Shown here in pieces: positions 47,007-57,543 of a stretch of DNA of 64,000 nt. Under the pieces are notes generated by a model that was given only the letters and a program-made list of their open reading frames with translations, was not told where the DNA came from and searched no databases. Position numbers and translations under genes: made by a program. Numbering within the stretch: position 1 is the stretch's first letter; every line of letters starts with the position of its first letter. Source of the DNA: Trichobilharzia szidati (Eukaryota; Platyhelminthes; Trematoda; Strigeidida; Schistosomatidae); assembly GCA_944472155.2 (NCBI GenBank), contig OX235279.1:50813564-50877563 (forward strand). Direction: 5' to 3'.

Positions 47007-47600
47007 TTGTCTAAAAGATGTCGAAAAACAACAGTTGTCCCCAGAGGTTCATTAACATGTATGGAAAAAGGGGAAGGCTCAAATATCAAACAGGTAACAG
47101 TGCGAAAAAAGCCTGTCTTCATTCAATTCGATTTTAAAGGTGAAAACATTGTAGCAATAGTCAAAAGAAGATTGTATACGTCACTAACCAGAGAGTATCC
47201 TGCAGCTAAGTTGGTTCCCGTCTATCAGACAACGTGTTCTTTGGTGCAGTTAAAAGTTAACAGATAGCCTTCTCATGTTAACTCCAACTGTGTATACAAA
47301 TTTACGTTTATCTGTGGGAGCAGTTACATTGGAAGGCCAGGAAGAAGGATACACCTCCAGTATTCTTAACATGTATCAGAAAGCTTACGTCTCAAGGGAA
47401 CAAGAAAAGCTTATAATAGTGCCATTACCAGGCATCTCGTTGATATGGGTCATGAGGTGGAAATCATAAAATCCTTTAAAATTATCAATAGACGAAAAAG
47501 CTCAGTTCTGCTCAAGTTTCCCAAAGTAATATCTATCAAACTCCTGGAACACGATTTATGTGTTCAAAAAGCATCAGTTATCAGTCTTTCCTTGCCTTGG
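47007..47600 (+). mobile_element. PLE-F: PLE RT C-terminus and diverged GIY-YIG nuclease
   Basis: RT C-terminal segment VRKKPVFIQFDFKGENIVAI (near 47101) aligns with KKPLFLHLQFKGDTPAEI of PLE-B. A nuclease follows in shifted frames: NCVYKFTFICGSSYIGRP (near 47286-47340), HLVDMGHEVEIIKSFKIINR (about 47433-47495), and a tail ending SLSLPW (near 47600). Frameshifts separate the parts. No RT palm remains. Confidence 0.7.
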
Positions 47601-47619
47601 TAACTGGGTGCTTCATCCT

Positions 47620-49869
47620 CTCTAGCATTTGATTACGTAACGCCAAAAATTTCATTCGTTATGATTATTAGTGTTTTTGGGACAAAGTGATTATTGTTAC
47701 CATTAAAAGCATACACTGATTCTTGTTTAATAATGAACTCTCTGTGTAAGTATGTTAAAATTGCTTCTGTACATAAACTTAATAACGTTTATGGGCTGTG
47801 ATCAGTTGATGAGAAGCCAACAAAATAAATAATGGTACCACTTTATTCTGCACAAATTGTCATTTTGGTTTATTGAAATAGTAGTAATAATGTATATTGG
47901 TTTGAATTGCAAAATTTTTTTACTTAGTTCGTCAGGATTTATGAAAGGAATAACATGCATAAAATATATAATCGTTGAAAGTGAGAAGCTTGAATATATT
48001 AAGACTGTCAGAGTTATAAATTAAATTTGGCAGGTTGTAAACATCATGAACAAATAGATGACACAAATAGGATAGACAGTTACAACAAACCCAATAATGT
48101 CATAATTATAGATAAATAGTGAAGAGAAAAAGCTCAGCTATTGCAGTGATACACTAACACACAATAATACTGTAATGCTAGCTGTCATAAGTTGAAACAC
48201 AGGCAGTGAGGAAACTGATTAGTTTTTTCCACCTATCCAAACATCGATCATCACTAGCGTTTTACTTAACATTTAAAATCAGTCGTAGATGCTATAGTAA
48301 TAATATAGCCATATAAGTCTTCGTAAAGGAAGTGATAAAATTATTTGGATAACCTGATATGATTATGCATAATAAGTTGTCCTCTACACATCTGCCTTTG
48401 ATTAATACTGTATCATTGTTTGCCGTGTTCAATTAAATACCCAGTTAATATTACAGGTCATTCGATAAATGAAGTGAAAGCACTTTATTTCCACATATTT
48501 TCAATAAGAAAATAAAATTGGGTTAGACTAAATTACGAAACTATAAGCTTATCCTGACAGCTGAAAATATTTAAAGTTTATCATATTTTTATTCTGGTAT
48601 CCATGAGAATTGAGGACATGAACTCGGTAAAATATAATATATTTTATGATGCTTTTACTCATTAAAATGGAAACGCTTTTATGCATGCTTTTGACGTGAA
48701 TTCATTCTTCAACCGATCTATGATTATCTCCATGGTGGGTGGTCGAATCATAAAGCTGATAGCTCAAAGAATTTGGTCAACCGAAAAGCAGACATTCTAC
48801 GCCACGTCCATTTTCCTTACCTCTAATTCAGTCTCACTTCCTGTAACCATGACTGAATGACGAATTTCTATGGACTCGACTTCACACTTTATCTCCAAGT
48901 ACGTCTGCAGTTACGGGGACACATATAAGCAGAAGGGCGATTATTAAATGGTATTTCCCTCATTTTTGAAGTGGCACCACCTTTATGCGGTGAGTATTAG
49001 GGTGTTTCAATAAATAGGCTAAAGTATACCAGCATTACTTCTTGAAAATCTGATAATATGCGTTTAAATTTTGAACCTACTGCATCCTTCAATCTACTGC
49101 ATTGCTCAGATATCGGTATCAAGCAGCAGATGTAACGCAGTTGAAGAATATGATGCCACTGATTACATGTACTCCAGAAAAAATGTTAATGCGAAATTTC
49201 ACTTAAAAAGGTAACAAAAAATATAACTTGACGTTGAATCCCCACAGCAACGGACTATGACGCTACAGTTAGTGGGGATATGCGATAAAGCCACTCGCTT
49301 ATCAACATTTACTTTTATTTAATATAGCTGTATTACTATCAGACATTTTATTATTGTCAACGATAGTAGTGATAGTGGGGTTGTAGAGAAATTACGAAAT
49401 GATACCATCATCTGGCAATATCTGTCTTCTGAATATCTCATCTGAATTTGTCAAATGAGACCATTTTTTTAAACATCGAAATAGGTCAAATTTCACAGGC
49501 AATAAAGAATAAATCAAGTGGAAATAGGTCAAACATCAGACCCATAAAATGACCATTAATATTACAAGTGAACACAGTGATATAAAAAACCCTGAGACAA
49601 TCAAATATGTTCAGGTTCATCAGAAGAGATGATTATCACGCTAACGGAGAATTTAAAAAGCTCACTATATCTTGAAACAAGAGCTAAAGATGCCATCTAG
49701 AAAGACGGTGAAAACATTGTAATTAAGTGAACAAGCTCAGAACAGTTCAACATCGTAAACACCCAGATGAGGTACAAACCTCCTTCACCTCAGAACACAT
49801 TAGTCCACTTTTTCAAGGCACCCAATGATATGCAGGTTATTTTAATTGTGTCAATTAAAATAAGTCAAA
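47620..49869. other. AT-rich non-coding gap
   Basis: Probably includes the 3' UTR of PLE-F up to about 47860. Nothing else recognised. Confidence 0.4.
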
Positions 49870-50480
49870 TCAATATAATGATTATTCATCCCATAGGTTC
49901 TGAGTGGAATATAAGGGATCAGTGGCACATCTCCAATATATTCTGCCCTGTACCATCGTTTTTAGCTGACTTCACGACTGCTAACACGACTTTATTTCCA
50001 CCCTACATGATCTTTCTCATGTCACCCCCAGACATTCAAATCATCGTTTCTCGTTCGCGTTCCACTTAAGTTCCCGGTATTTGGTGTCATTTGAAAATTA
50101 TCTGAGTACTTGAGTAAATATATTCAACCCATCTCCTTCCTCATATTTTTGGGCAGTAAGCTCTTGTTTAGTTCACTGCCCACGTTCCTTATGCTTTTCA
50201 GTTGGCCATCTGATCTTCAGTGCGGAGCGAAAGTATCTGTGGATGGATGTCTGCAGCGTGTCGATAACTATATTGACGGCGCGCCAAGCCTCTGAACCAC
50301 TTGGAAGCACTGTCTTGATATTAGTATTGAAAGTTAGTACCGTTTTTCTTTTGATAAGTGCTCTAGGCTTCCACTCTTGATTGCTTTCTGAATCCTGACT
50401 GCCTTTGACATCCTCGTCAGTGACATATTATAAACTATGTTGCCTAGGCAAATACAATTGATGATTTCCTTTAGATTTCT
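49870..50480 (-). mobile_element. RTE-6: RTE LINE 3' fragment, minus strand
   Basis: Minus strand carries the post-RT region: LKEIINCICLGNIV (about 50480-50440), MSKAVRIQKAIKS, then the SDGQLKSIRNVGSELNKSLL block, ending with the RTE terminal CATTCCACTCAGAACC-type sequence near 49885. Independent of RTE-7 because the same region is present there. Confidence 0.6.
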
Positions 50481-50519
50481 CCAATTGATTATTATTTATT
50501 ATTATGATTGTTGTTTCCT

Positions 50520-51825
50520 TTAATTCCTACAGGAACATAGGGCTTCAGCCGTGCGTCTCCATTGCGTTCGGTTCTCTGCTAGAGTCTTCACCTGGCTCCA
50601 TGTCTGCCCACACGTTTTCATCTCCTCTTCACATCACCTCCTACAAGTCACCCTCACACTGACGACCAACTCGCCGCTTCCCTTTCGGGTTCCACTTAAG
50701 GGCTTGTCTAGTGATGTCACTTGATGGTTTCCTCAGAGTATGGCCAATCCATCTCCATTTCTTCCTGCCTATTTGTTTCAAAATCGGTTCCTGGTTGATT
50801 CGCTCCTAGAGATCTCTGTTGCTAATCTTTTCTGGCCATTTGATCTTGAGTATTAAGCGAAGACAACTGTTAATGAAGGTCTGTAGTTTGTTTGAGATGC
50901 TCTTTATGACGCGCTGGCCAAGTCTCTGATCCATCCGTATAGTAGCACTGACTTCACATTGGAGTTGAAAATCCGGATCTTATTTTTGATGCTGAGTGCT
51001 GTTGACCTCCACACAGACTTGAGAGTAGTGAAAGCTTGTCTTGCTTTTCCGATTCTTGCTTTGATATCCTCGTCAGTGCTGTCCGCCTGTAGTTGAAACG
51101 ATGCTTCCCAGGTAGGTAAAGGAGGTTGTTTCTTTCAGGTTCCTCCCATTTATGCTGATTGTTGTCTGTTGTTGTTGTTGCTGTTGGTGGTGGTGTTGCT
51201 CAGGAATTTTCATCACCTCTGTTGTCTCTATGTTCACCTGAAGTCCTATCATTGATGCTTCTTCTGCCAACTTGTTGCTTTCCGCTTGCAAATCTTCCAG
51301 TTTGTGGGAAATCAGACATATATCATCGGCGAAGTCTAGATCCTCCAAGTTTTTTGTGTGAGTCCATTTTATGCCTGTTTCCTCATTGCCCGCTGTTTGT
51401 CGCATTATCCAGTCTACTGCAATCAGGAAAATCATTGGCGATAGTAAGCAGCCTTGTGTTACTGCTTTCCTCACTTCGAAGCATTCCGTAAGTTTCTCGT
51501 TGTGGATTACTTGGCGTGCAGCATTGTCGTACAGCTATTGGATGAGATGTATAATTGTCGGTGGCACCCCGTAGTAGCGAAGTAGTTTCCAAATCACCTC
51601 TCGATCGACGCTGTCAAAAGCCTTTTTAAAGTCGATGAAGTTGAGATAGGGAGGTGACTGCCATTCCAGGCTTTGTTCAATGATGACCCGTAATGTGGCG
51701 ATCTGATCAATGCATGACTTGTTTCTCCTGAATCCAGCCTGTTCCGGTCGAAGTTTTTCATCCAGGGCATGTTTGATTCTCTCCAGGATGATGCGGCTTA
51801 GTATTTTGCTTGGGATGGTGATCGG
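50520..51825 (-). mobile_element. RTE-7: RTE LINE 3' half with intact FADD box, minus strand
   Basis: The minus strand enters the RT N-terminal half: LRPEQAGFRRNKSCIDQIAT (near 51750), YLNFIDFKKAFDSVDREVIW (near 51630), YDNAARQVIHNEKLTECFEV (about 51530), then QGCLLSPMIFLIAVDWIMRQ and LDFADDICLISH (catalytic ADD, about 51340). A His/Gln run follows (about 51210-51161), then SFTYLGSIVSTTG, DEDIKARIGKARQAFTTLKS and the 3' end GCTGAAGCCCTATGTTCC at about 50545. A 134-codon frame is still open over the RT core (51474-51073). This copy keeps the segment lost in RTE-1, -3 and -5. Confidence 0.85.
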
Positions 51826-51837
51826 TATTTACTGTTG

Positions 51838-52345
51838 TTGGTTGAGTAATTTTATTTGAAGTCCTGTCTTTTGCTACCACTTCTGCCAACTCTTTGGTTT
51901 TCTCATGTATCTATTCGAGTTTGTGAGATATAAGACATAAATCTAGATTCTCAAGTTTCTTTTTGTCAGTGCAAATTCCATATGCCTTATTATCCAGGGA
52001 TATCATCAATTATAGTATGCAGATTTGTTTTATTCCTGTTTTCACTTTAAACGCTTCTATAAGGTTCACGTTATGAGTTACTTCACTTGCCGCATTTTTG
52101 TATAGCTGGTGAATAGGGTTTATGAGTATTTCCTTAGTGCTGCAGCAGTTTCCAAGTTACTTTGCTCTCAGCCTTTTCAAAGTCGACAAAGATGAGGTCG
52201 ACAGTTGACTATCGTTCTATGTTCTGTTTGATGATGGTGCCTAACGTTGTGCATACGATCTACGTTTCTTGAATTTATCTTGTTTCGGGTGGAGTTTTGT
52301 ATCCAGAACATCTTTTAATTTCTTCGGGATGATGTTTGGTTTCAA
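51838..52345 (-). mobile_element. RTE-8: second RTE RT fragment next to RTE-7, minus strand
   Basis: The minus strand repeats RT motifs already present in RTE-7: DVLDTKLHPKQDKFKKR (about 52310), a VDFEKAE-like motif A region (near 52180), NAASEVTHNVNLIEAFKVKT (about 52090-52040), then LENLDLCLISHKLE (FADD degraded, about 51945). It ends at about 51838 where RTE-7 begins. Same strand, partial tandem duplication of RT sequence. Confidence 0.65.
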
Positions 52346-53559
52346 GATTCCGTGATACTTCTAACGTAGGCTTAAGCCACCATTCTTTGACGGTTCAAAC
52401 TGATGGCCTTTCTTCCACAATTCTGCATTAATCTATCCGTTTTCCTTAATGGTCGAAACTTATTTTTAATATTTCAGATGGTGTGTAACATTAGTTGTTG
52501 ATTTTTTGATGTCAAATTCAAACAAGCTTTATATATTCCATATTAGTTATATGGAATTACTTACTACCACAGTGCCCAAGTTTTACACATATATTAAGCT
52601 TTATATATATTCTTCTGCAGGATATAATTGTTGTGAGTAAAAATTATTAGATTAACTTTTGTACACTGAAAATTTCATATAATTTTCCATATTTGAACTC
52701 GAAAGCTGTTGTTACCGCTTTTGAGAAACAAATTTCATCGTATTAATTGAGAGATTGTATTATCCCTCCTTTTAACATCACTTGTGTCCCTCTTTCCCCC
52801 TCCCCACACTCATTCATCCAGTGTCAGCTCTTTTTTAAAACCATCGATTTTTAATTCAAAGTGAAAGAAGTTACACTCATACAGCAGTCACTGTTTTCAT
52901 TCAGGGGAAGACAAACAATATTTGCAAAAATTAGCTTATAATGCTGTTGTCGGGAATAATAATAATCTTTCAGCCAACACGAGATAAAATGTATTTGTCT
53001 TCAATTTATAGTAGCTTATAGTGTTGGAATTGTCAGCTGGCCTACGCATATCTTCTCCAGGAGATTTCTCTACAGCCAACGACAACGTTGGTAGCTCTAT
53101 ATCAGAACACTATCCACTTATGACATTGAAAGATACTGGAAAAGAATAGTCTCAGGTAACTAGCCTGCATGAAAACACAACTCTGGTCCAGGGTAGTGCA
53201 AAGAGTACGGCTGGATTACACGCAGTGGATGCAGTGCCAACGACATATGACTCACCACATCGACCATAAAGCGAATCATCCAAATCACGTTGACACTGTT
53301 GTGCCTAGTATTATGTAAAATCGTGCCCTTCCAAACATCATTAATGGGCAAAATATCATATCGTGGATCACGAAGACAAGTATTGTAAGCAGAATAACCA
53401 GCAAACATCTATAAGCTCATCCCCTTGGTGTCATATGCCAAAATCTACGAGTATAACAGTCAGATACCCCATCCGTACCCCTGCAACATGGCCAACATAC
53501 GACGTGTAAGCCTTCAATTTGACATGGTATCCAACATAACTACAATATCAAAGCAGCTT
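52346..53559. other. gap, possibly upstream part of the gypsy relic
   Basis: 53000-53559 has higher GC than its surroundings and may be decayed gag or 5' pol of the adjoining Ty3/gypsy relic, but no motif is certain. Confidence 0.3.
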
Positions 53560-54215
53560 TGAAAGAAATTAGGATGTTGCTCATTAGGAAAGATAGAACA
53601 GATCACCCACTGTACGTGTGGTGGGAGACTTCATTGGAGTGCTCATTTAAACTGCAGTGTCATTTTCCATGGAACCGAGTTCGTTGGGACCTGCCATGTT
53701 CCGATCAAATCTGGATTTTTGTGGACTAGACTAGCCTGAAGAGTCATGTCTCGCTGAAACTCTTTTGAACAGCTAATTGAAAAAGTCAAAGCTGTACAGT
53801 CCTCTTCAGTCAAAACAGATGACTATGTCCGAAATCTCCCAACATGTGCCATCCAACAACTGCCCATAACAGCATAACAAATTAAGCAGACTGTCAGCAA
53901 AGATGCAATATTGCAAAAAGCTCTAAAGTTTGTTATCAGTTCATGGCCAGCATCAGTTACAAACCAAGGCCTTGTGAAACTAACCCATCGCCGCCACGGC
54001 CTCAGTATAGTTAATGGGTGCCTGATACTTGGATAACGTATTGTTATTCCAGAAACTCTACATACGTCGATTCTGAAGCACTTCCACAGAGGGAATCCTT
54101 CTGTCGGACGAATGATGTCTATCGCCAGGACCTATGCATACTGGCCAAGGATGTATACCAATTTAACAGAATTCGTTAACTGCTATCATTTATGCCAAGA
54201 TTCGTAAACACTTTT
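53560..54215 (+). mobile_element. Ty3/gypsy LTR-retrotransposon relic with pol internally deleted
   Basis: A protease-end-like stretch (FVGTCHVPIKSGFLW, about 53690) is followed within about 300 bp by an integrase zinc-binding region: IPETLHTSILKHFHRGNPS and ARTYAYWPRMYTNL, with NCYHLCQ at the end. This gives the His-His-Cys-Cys arrangement (54050-54210). The reverse transcriptase and most of RNase H that should lie between are absent. Stops interrupt. No LTRs recognised. Confidence 0.6.
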
Positions 54216-54689
54216 AAAAAGATGAGTGGAAAGGCTACATCGGGAATAATAAAATTCTTTTTTGAAAAAACAGCAGACTTGGCGAAGAAATATATTCCTT
54301 TATGATTAGTTCCTCATCATCGGCTCTACACTTGTGTACACTCTTTTATATCAAAATTGTTTACCAACTAAGTGGTTATTTTAGTTAATCAGTTAAAGGT
54401 ATAGGCGGGGTTGAAACTAAGGGATTAAAGGTCATCAATACGATTAACTAATAAATGTTAGTAACACGACATCTAAGTTTTAAAAGAGGAGTGAAAATTA
54501 ACTACGGAATTCAATATGAGTTGATTCTTAGGCTTTGGCAACAAGTTATTACAAAATCAAGAAATCTGTAAAATAATGATGACTAAGAAGAATAGGATGA
54601 CTCAGAAGAATTACGAAAAATACAAACAAACAAGTTAATGGAATTAATTTTCAAGTATTGGTTTTGTACGGATTTTTGTTTGATTGCAT

Positions 54690-54848
54690 AGAGGATTTCA
54701 TCATGAGCTGACATCAGTTAGAGAACAACTGGAAAACCTGGGAGTACTGGACAGCTGTTTCGTCCTAGTTTTGGACTCTTCTTTAGTACGCACCCCCGGG
54801 CTCGAACCCAGGACCTTCTGGTTACAAGGCGAGCTCGTAGACCATTAG
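54690..54848 (-). mobile_element. SINE C1: hammerhead-type SINE with intact Pol III boxes
   Basis: Minus strand: A box TGGTCTACGAG (54844-54834), B box GGTTCGAGCCC (about 54804-54792), then GAGTCCAAAACTAGGACGAA followed by ACAGCTGTCC, the hammerhead stem II and 3' core. The tail is CCAGGTTTTCCAG and ends GATTTCATCATGAG-complement at about 54692. In place of CUGAUGA the first core strand reads AAGAAGA, so cleavage is not expected. Sm-alpha family by resemblance, from memory. Confidence 0.75.
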
Positions 54849-55544
54849 TTAGAATTGTAAAAATTAAAAAAGTCAGAAGATAGTTACAAAGAAAGGGAAA
54901 AGTCGTTTCTAAAAACTTTATTATGTAGTTGGCCATGGAAAGTAAAGGGCATGTACAAACTTCTTTTGAACACACAGATTTGGCTTTTTCAGATTCATAT
55001 ATATATATATAGGATCTGAATTATTAACATTTATTATGATAAGAAATTATCCAGATGAATTCTGCAAAATATGTTGCGTTTAACGCCATATCCTGCTTCT
55101 GTTTTCAGTAGAATTCAAAGTTTACATGTGATCGATGATCAGTACAACATAATTCCTCCGGATAAAAAAATTCCTCAGTAAGAAAATGTGTAATCATTCA
55201 AAAAAAATTAACAGGAAACACTTCAGTAAGGATCGGAAATACAAGTAAACACAAAGTAGAAGTTGAAAAGCTAAAGACTGCAGTATGCATAGTGTAAAGA
55301 TAAATATACAGAGATATTAATCAGTTGCTTTACATTTTAATTCTGCTTCTCCAGTCAGATAACATTACCATCATTTCCTGTGAAAATGTTTCTGACTGAG
55401 AATATGTTTTACCCTTTGATTATACAAATTTCGGTTGTTAGAACAGTGTTAGTTTTACAGTTATTCGTTAAATCGTTAATAGTTAGGGATTTAATGAATA
55501 TGTGAATGCGTGATTTAATTGTGTTATTTCCTTGATGTTGTTTA

Positions 55545-55735
55545 GTAGTGTTATCCATGACACGCATTTCGTCTTATTTGAGATTCGTCATCTGGATGTA
55601 CTTGCTCCTAATAACCGATGACATATTCACTGGAACTCAAGCCCAGCAACCACCAGACAAGCAACATCATGCTGACCTTAGGGTATAACTGAAACATACG
55701 TGTTAGGAGACAATGTTTCAACAGACAGCAAACAT
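55545..55735 (-). mobile_element. Sm-alpha-like SINE with near-complete hammerhead
   Basis: Minus strand: B-box-like GGGCTTGAGTTCC (55644-55632), then AGGAGCAAGTACATCCAG, the core region ATGACGA (55591-55585), stem II ATCTCAAATAAGAC, GAAA (55570-55567), short stem III TGCGTGTC, and stem I partner ATGGATAACAC. Compared with the Sm-alpha hammerhead (CATCCAG-CTGATGA-GTCCCAAATAGGAC-GAAA) the core C3 has become A and pair 1.1 is mismatched. Relic, probably inactive. Confidence 0.65.
55548..55602 (-). ncRNA. hammerhead ribozyme relic (type I, Sm-alpha-like)
   Basis: Stem I GTACATCCAG / ATGGATAAC, core ATGACGA (CUGANGA with C3 to A), stem II TCT / AGA with a CAAATA loop, GAAA, stem III, C at the cleavage position. 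Only one invariant core base is lost. Confidence 0.6.
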
Positions 55736-55752
55736 TCAAGTGTCGGTTTTCG

Positions 55753-55927
55753 GGGATTTGATTGACTGGTTACACGATTTCATTGTGAGCTGGCATCGGT
55801 TAGAGAACCACTGAAAACCTGGGAGTACTGGACAGATGTTTTGTCCTAGTTAGGGACTCTTGACAGTACGCGCCCACCCGGGTTCAAATCCAGGACCTTC
55901 TGGTTATAAGGTGAGCTCGTAGACCAT
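55753..55927 (-). mobile_element. SINE C2: hammerhead-type SINE
   Basis: Same family as C1: A box TGGTCTACGAG (55926-55916), B box GGATTTGAACCC, then GAGTCCCTAACTAGGACAAA and ACATCTGTCCAGTAC, and a tail ending at GATTTGATTGACTGG-complement (about 55755). GTACTG and CAGTAC flank the motif and can form stem I. The core strand reads TCAAGA and the GAA is changed to AAA, so it is inactive. Confidence 0.75.
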
Positions 55928-57339
55928 CATGTATCAGTCCAGTAAAGTCAGTTAGCGAGAAATTCAGAGGAGTAATTTCAAGAAGTAACTCATAAACTTA
56001 CTACATAATTTGTTTTCCAAACTTTGATCCTTTTGCATTATGTAGAGTAACAGTTCTATTTAGCGTTAAGCATGGAAACAAACTTCAGGATCCTTTCGAA
56101 AACAGTGAGGAAATTTATTACCTGCGCAATGATGTGAACTTTACATTCTGAAGACAGCAGGTTCTTTGAAACAATATATGACTCGTCATCATTAGCTTTA
56201 GTTTTTTACAGTAAGTCAGAATATCTCTTCAATTTTTAAATTTCTCCACTGTTTCTCATTTTCTTCCTTGCATAGGCATAAGTGGAAATAATTTTCCTAA
56301 TGGCACAAATCAGGAAGATTTGACCTAACTGAAACTAACTAAGATGCTCATCTATTCAACAGAACAAAAGTAGTCTTCGCTTATCCCATCAGGCACTGAC
56401 AAATAATCGGTGAAAATTAAGTGTACGGAATATTTCTTTCCCGGTAGAATGTTACGACCTACCAAGAAACCAATATCGCCAGGATGAAAATTATTTATGT
56501 CGTTACTATTATGGATTTAATATACAAGTTAGCCATTACTGACATTGATTATGGTGTTCAGAATGGATCTTGATATTCTAAAGCTACGTTAAAGCCGAAA
56601 TTGGATTCGCAGGCTATAAAAGTGTATCTTTAATTCTGATGCAGTTGGAATAGGACAGAATTTAAACTTTCAAAAGAAACACTCATAAATTTATTTTTGA
56701 TATAAAGGAATAATAAAAAGGCGAATATTATTCGGCTTTTCATTTACCTATTCAAAAACAGAATCGTTATTCTTATCGCATATATGTATATTGACTGAGC
56801 AATTATTCAGTGCCACTTAATAACCTTTTCTGTAATATAAATACGACTGTACAGCTTAAAAATGAAGTCGTTGAAAAGAAATTTCTTCGCTGAACAAAAA
56901 CTGTGTTTTTACTTATAAAAAACAGATTATCAGGAAACTAGAGTTACGACACAATCATTCCAAGGCATTTGATTAGCCCAGCAGCAAGGCACGTGTTTTC
57001 ATTGAGAAAAAAATGTTCATAGAAAAACTATGATAGCAATCTCGAGGATTTTAAAATTGTCTAACTATATGACTTCTGAAGCTTACAGTATACGACATAG
57101 TGCCGGGCTGTCCAATTGCATAAAGGGTGTCCAAATGCTAGTTCACTCACAACGCTGTGTCTTTTGAATGACTACTCAATATGTCTGATGGTGCCAAAGA
57201 TATTTTACTTGTGGCAAATATTTTGTTTAACTAATTTCTCACTTGTCAAGACAACTTTGATTAACAAGATGAAAAAAACAAGTAAGGTAGATGCTGGCAA
57301 CACAATAATTGGGTGAAGACATAAACTATCCTGAAGTAT
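55928..57339. other. AT-rich gap, nothing recognised
   Basis: No motifs. A 66-codon frame at 57116-57316 is unremarkable. Confidence 0.45.
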
Positions 57340-57543
57340 CTAGTGTTGAAATTCTACTCCAGCCGAATTTTTGTGATAAAAATTTAGCAGTATAGGTTTT
57401 GCCATCAGCCCACCAACTTTTAATCAACTTTTATTTAGTGACGAAGTGAATACCAGTATCAAATTTGAAAAATTCCTCCTATAAACAAAAGACTTGATCC
57501 CATCGTCAGACTATGGAAGTCTCTAGGTTTAAAACTACACTAG

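Noticed and set aside
47806..47845. Hammerhead motif in the PLE-F 3' region (TTGATGAGAAGCCAAC)
   Set aside because: C3 is T, the GAA is changed to AAA and no stem I partner was found; resemblance only.
51159..51491. 110-codon plus-strand frame
   Set aside because: Shadow of the RTE-7 RT frame on the minus strand.
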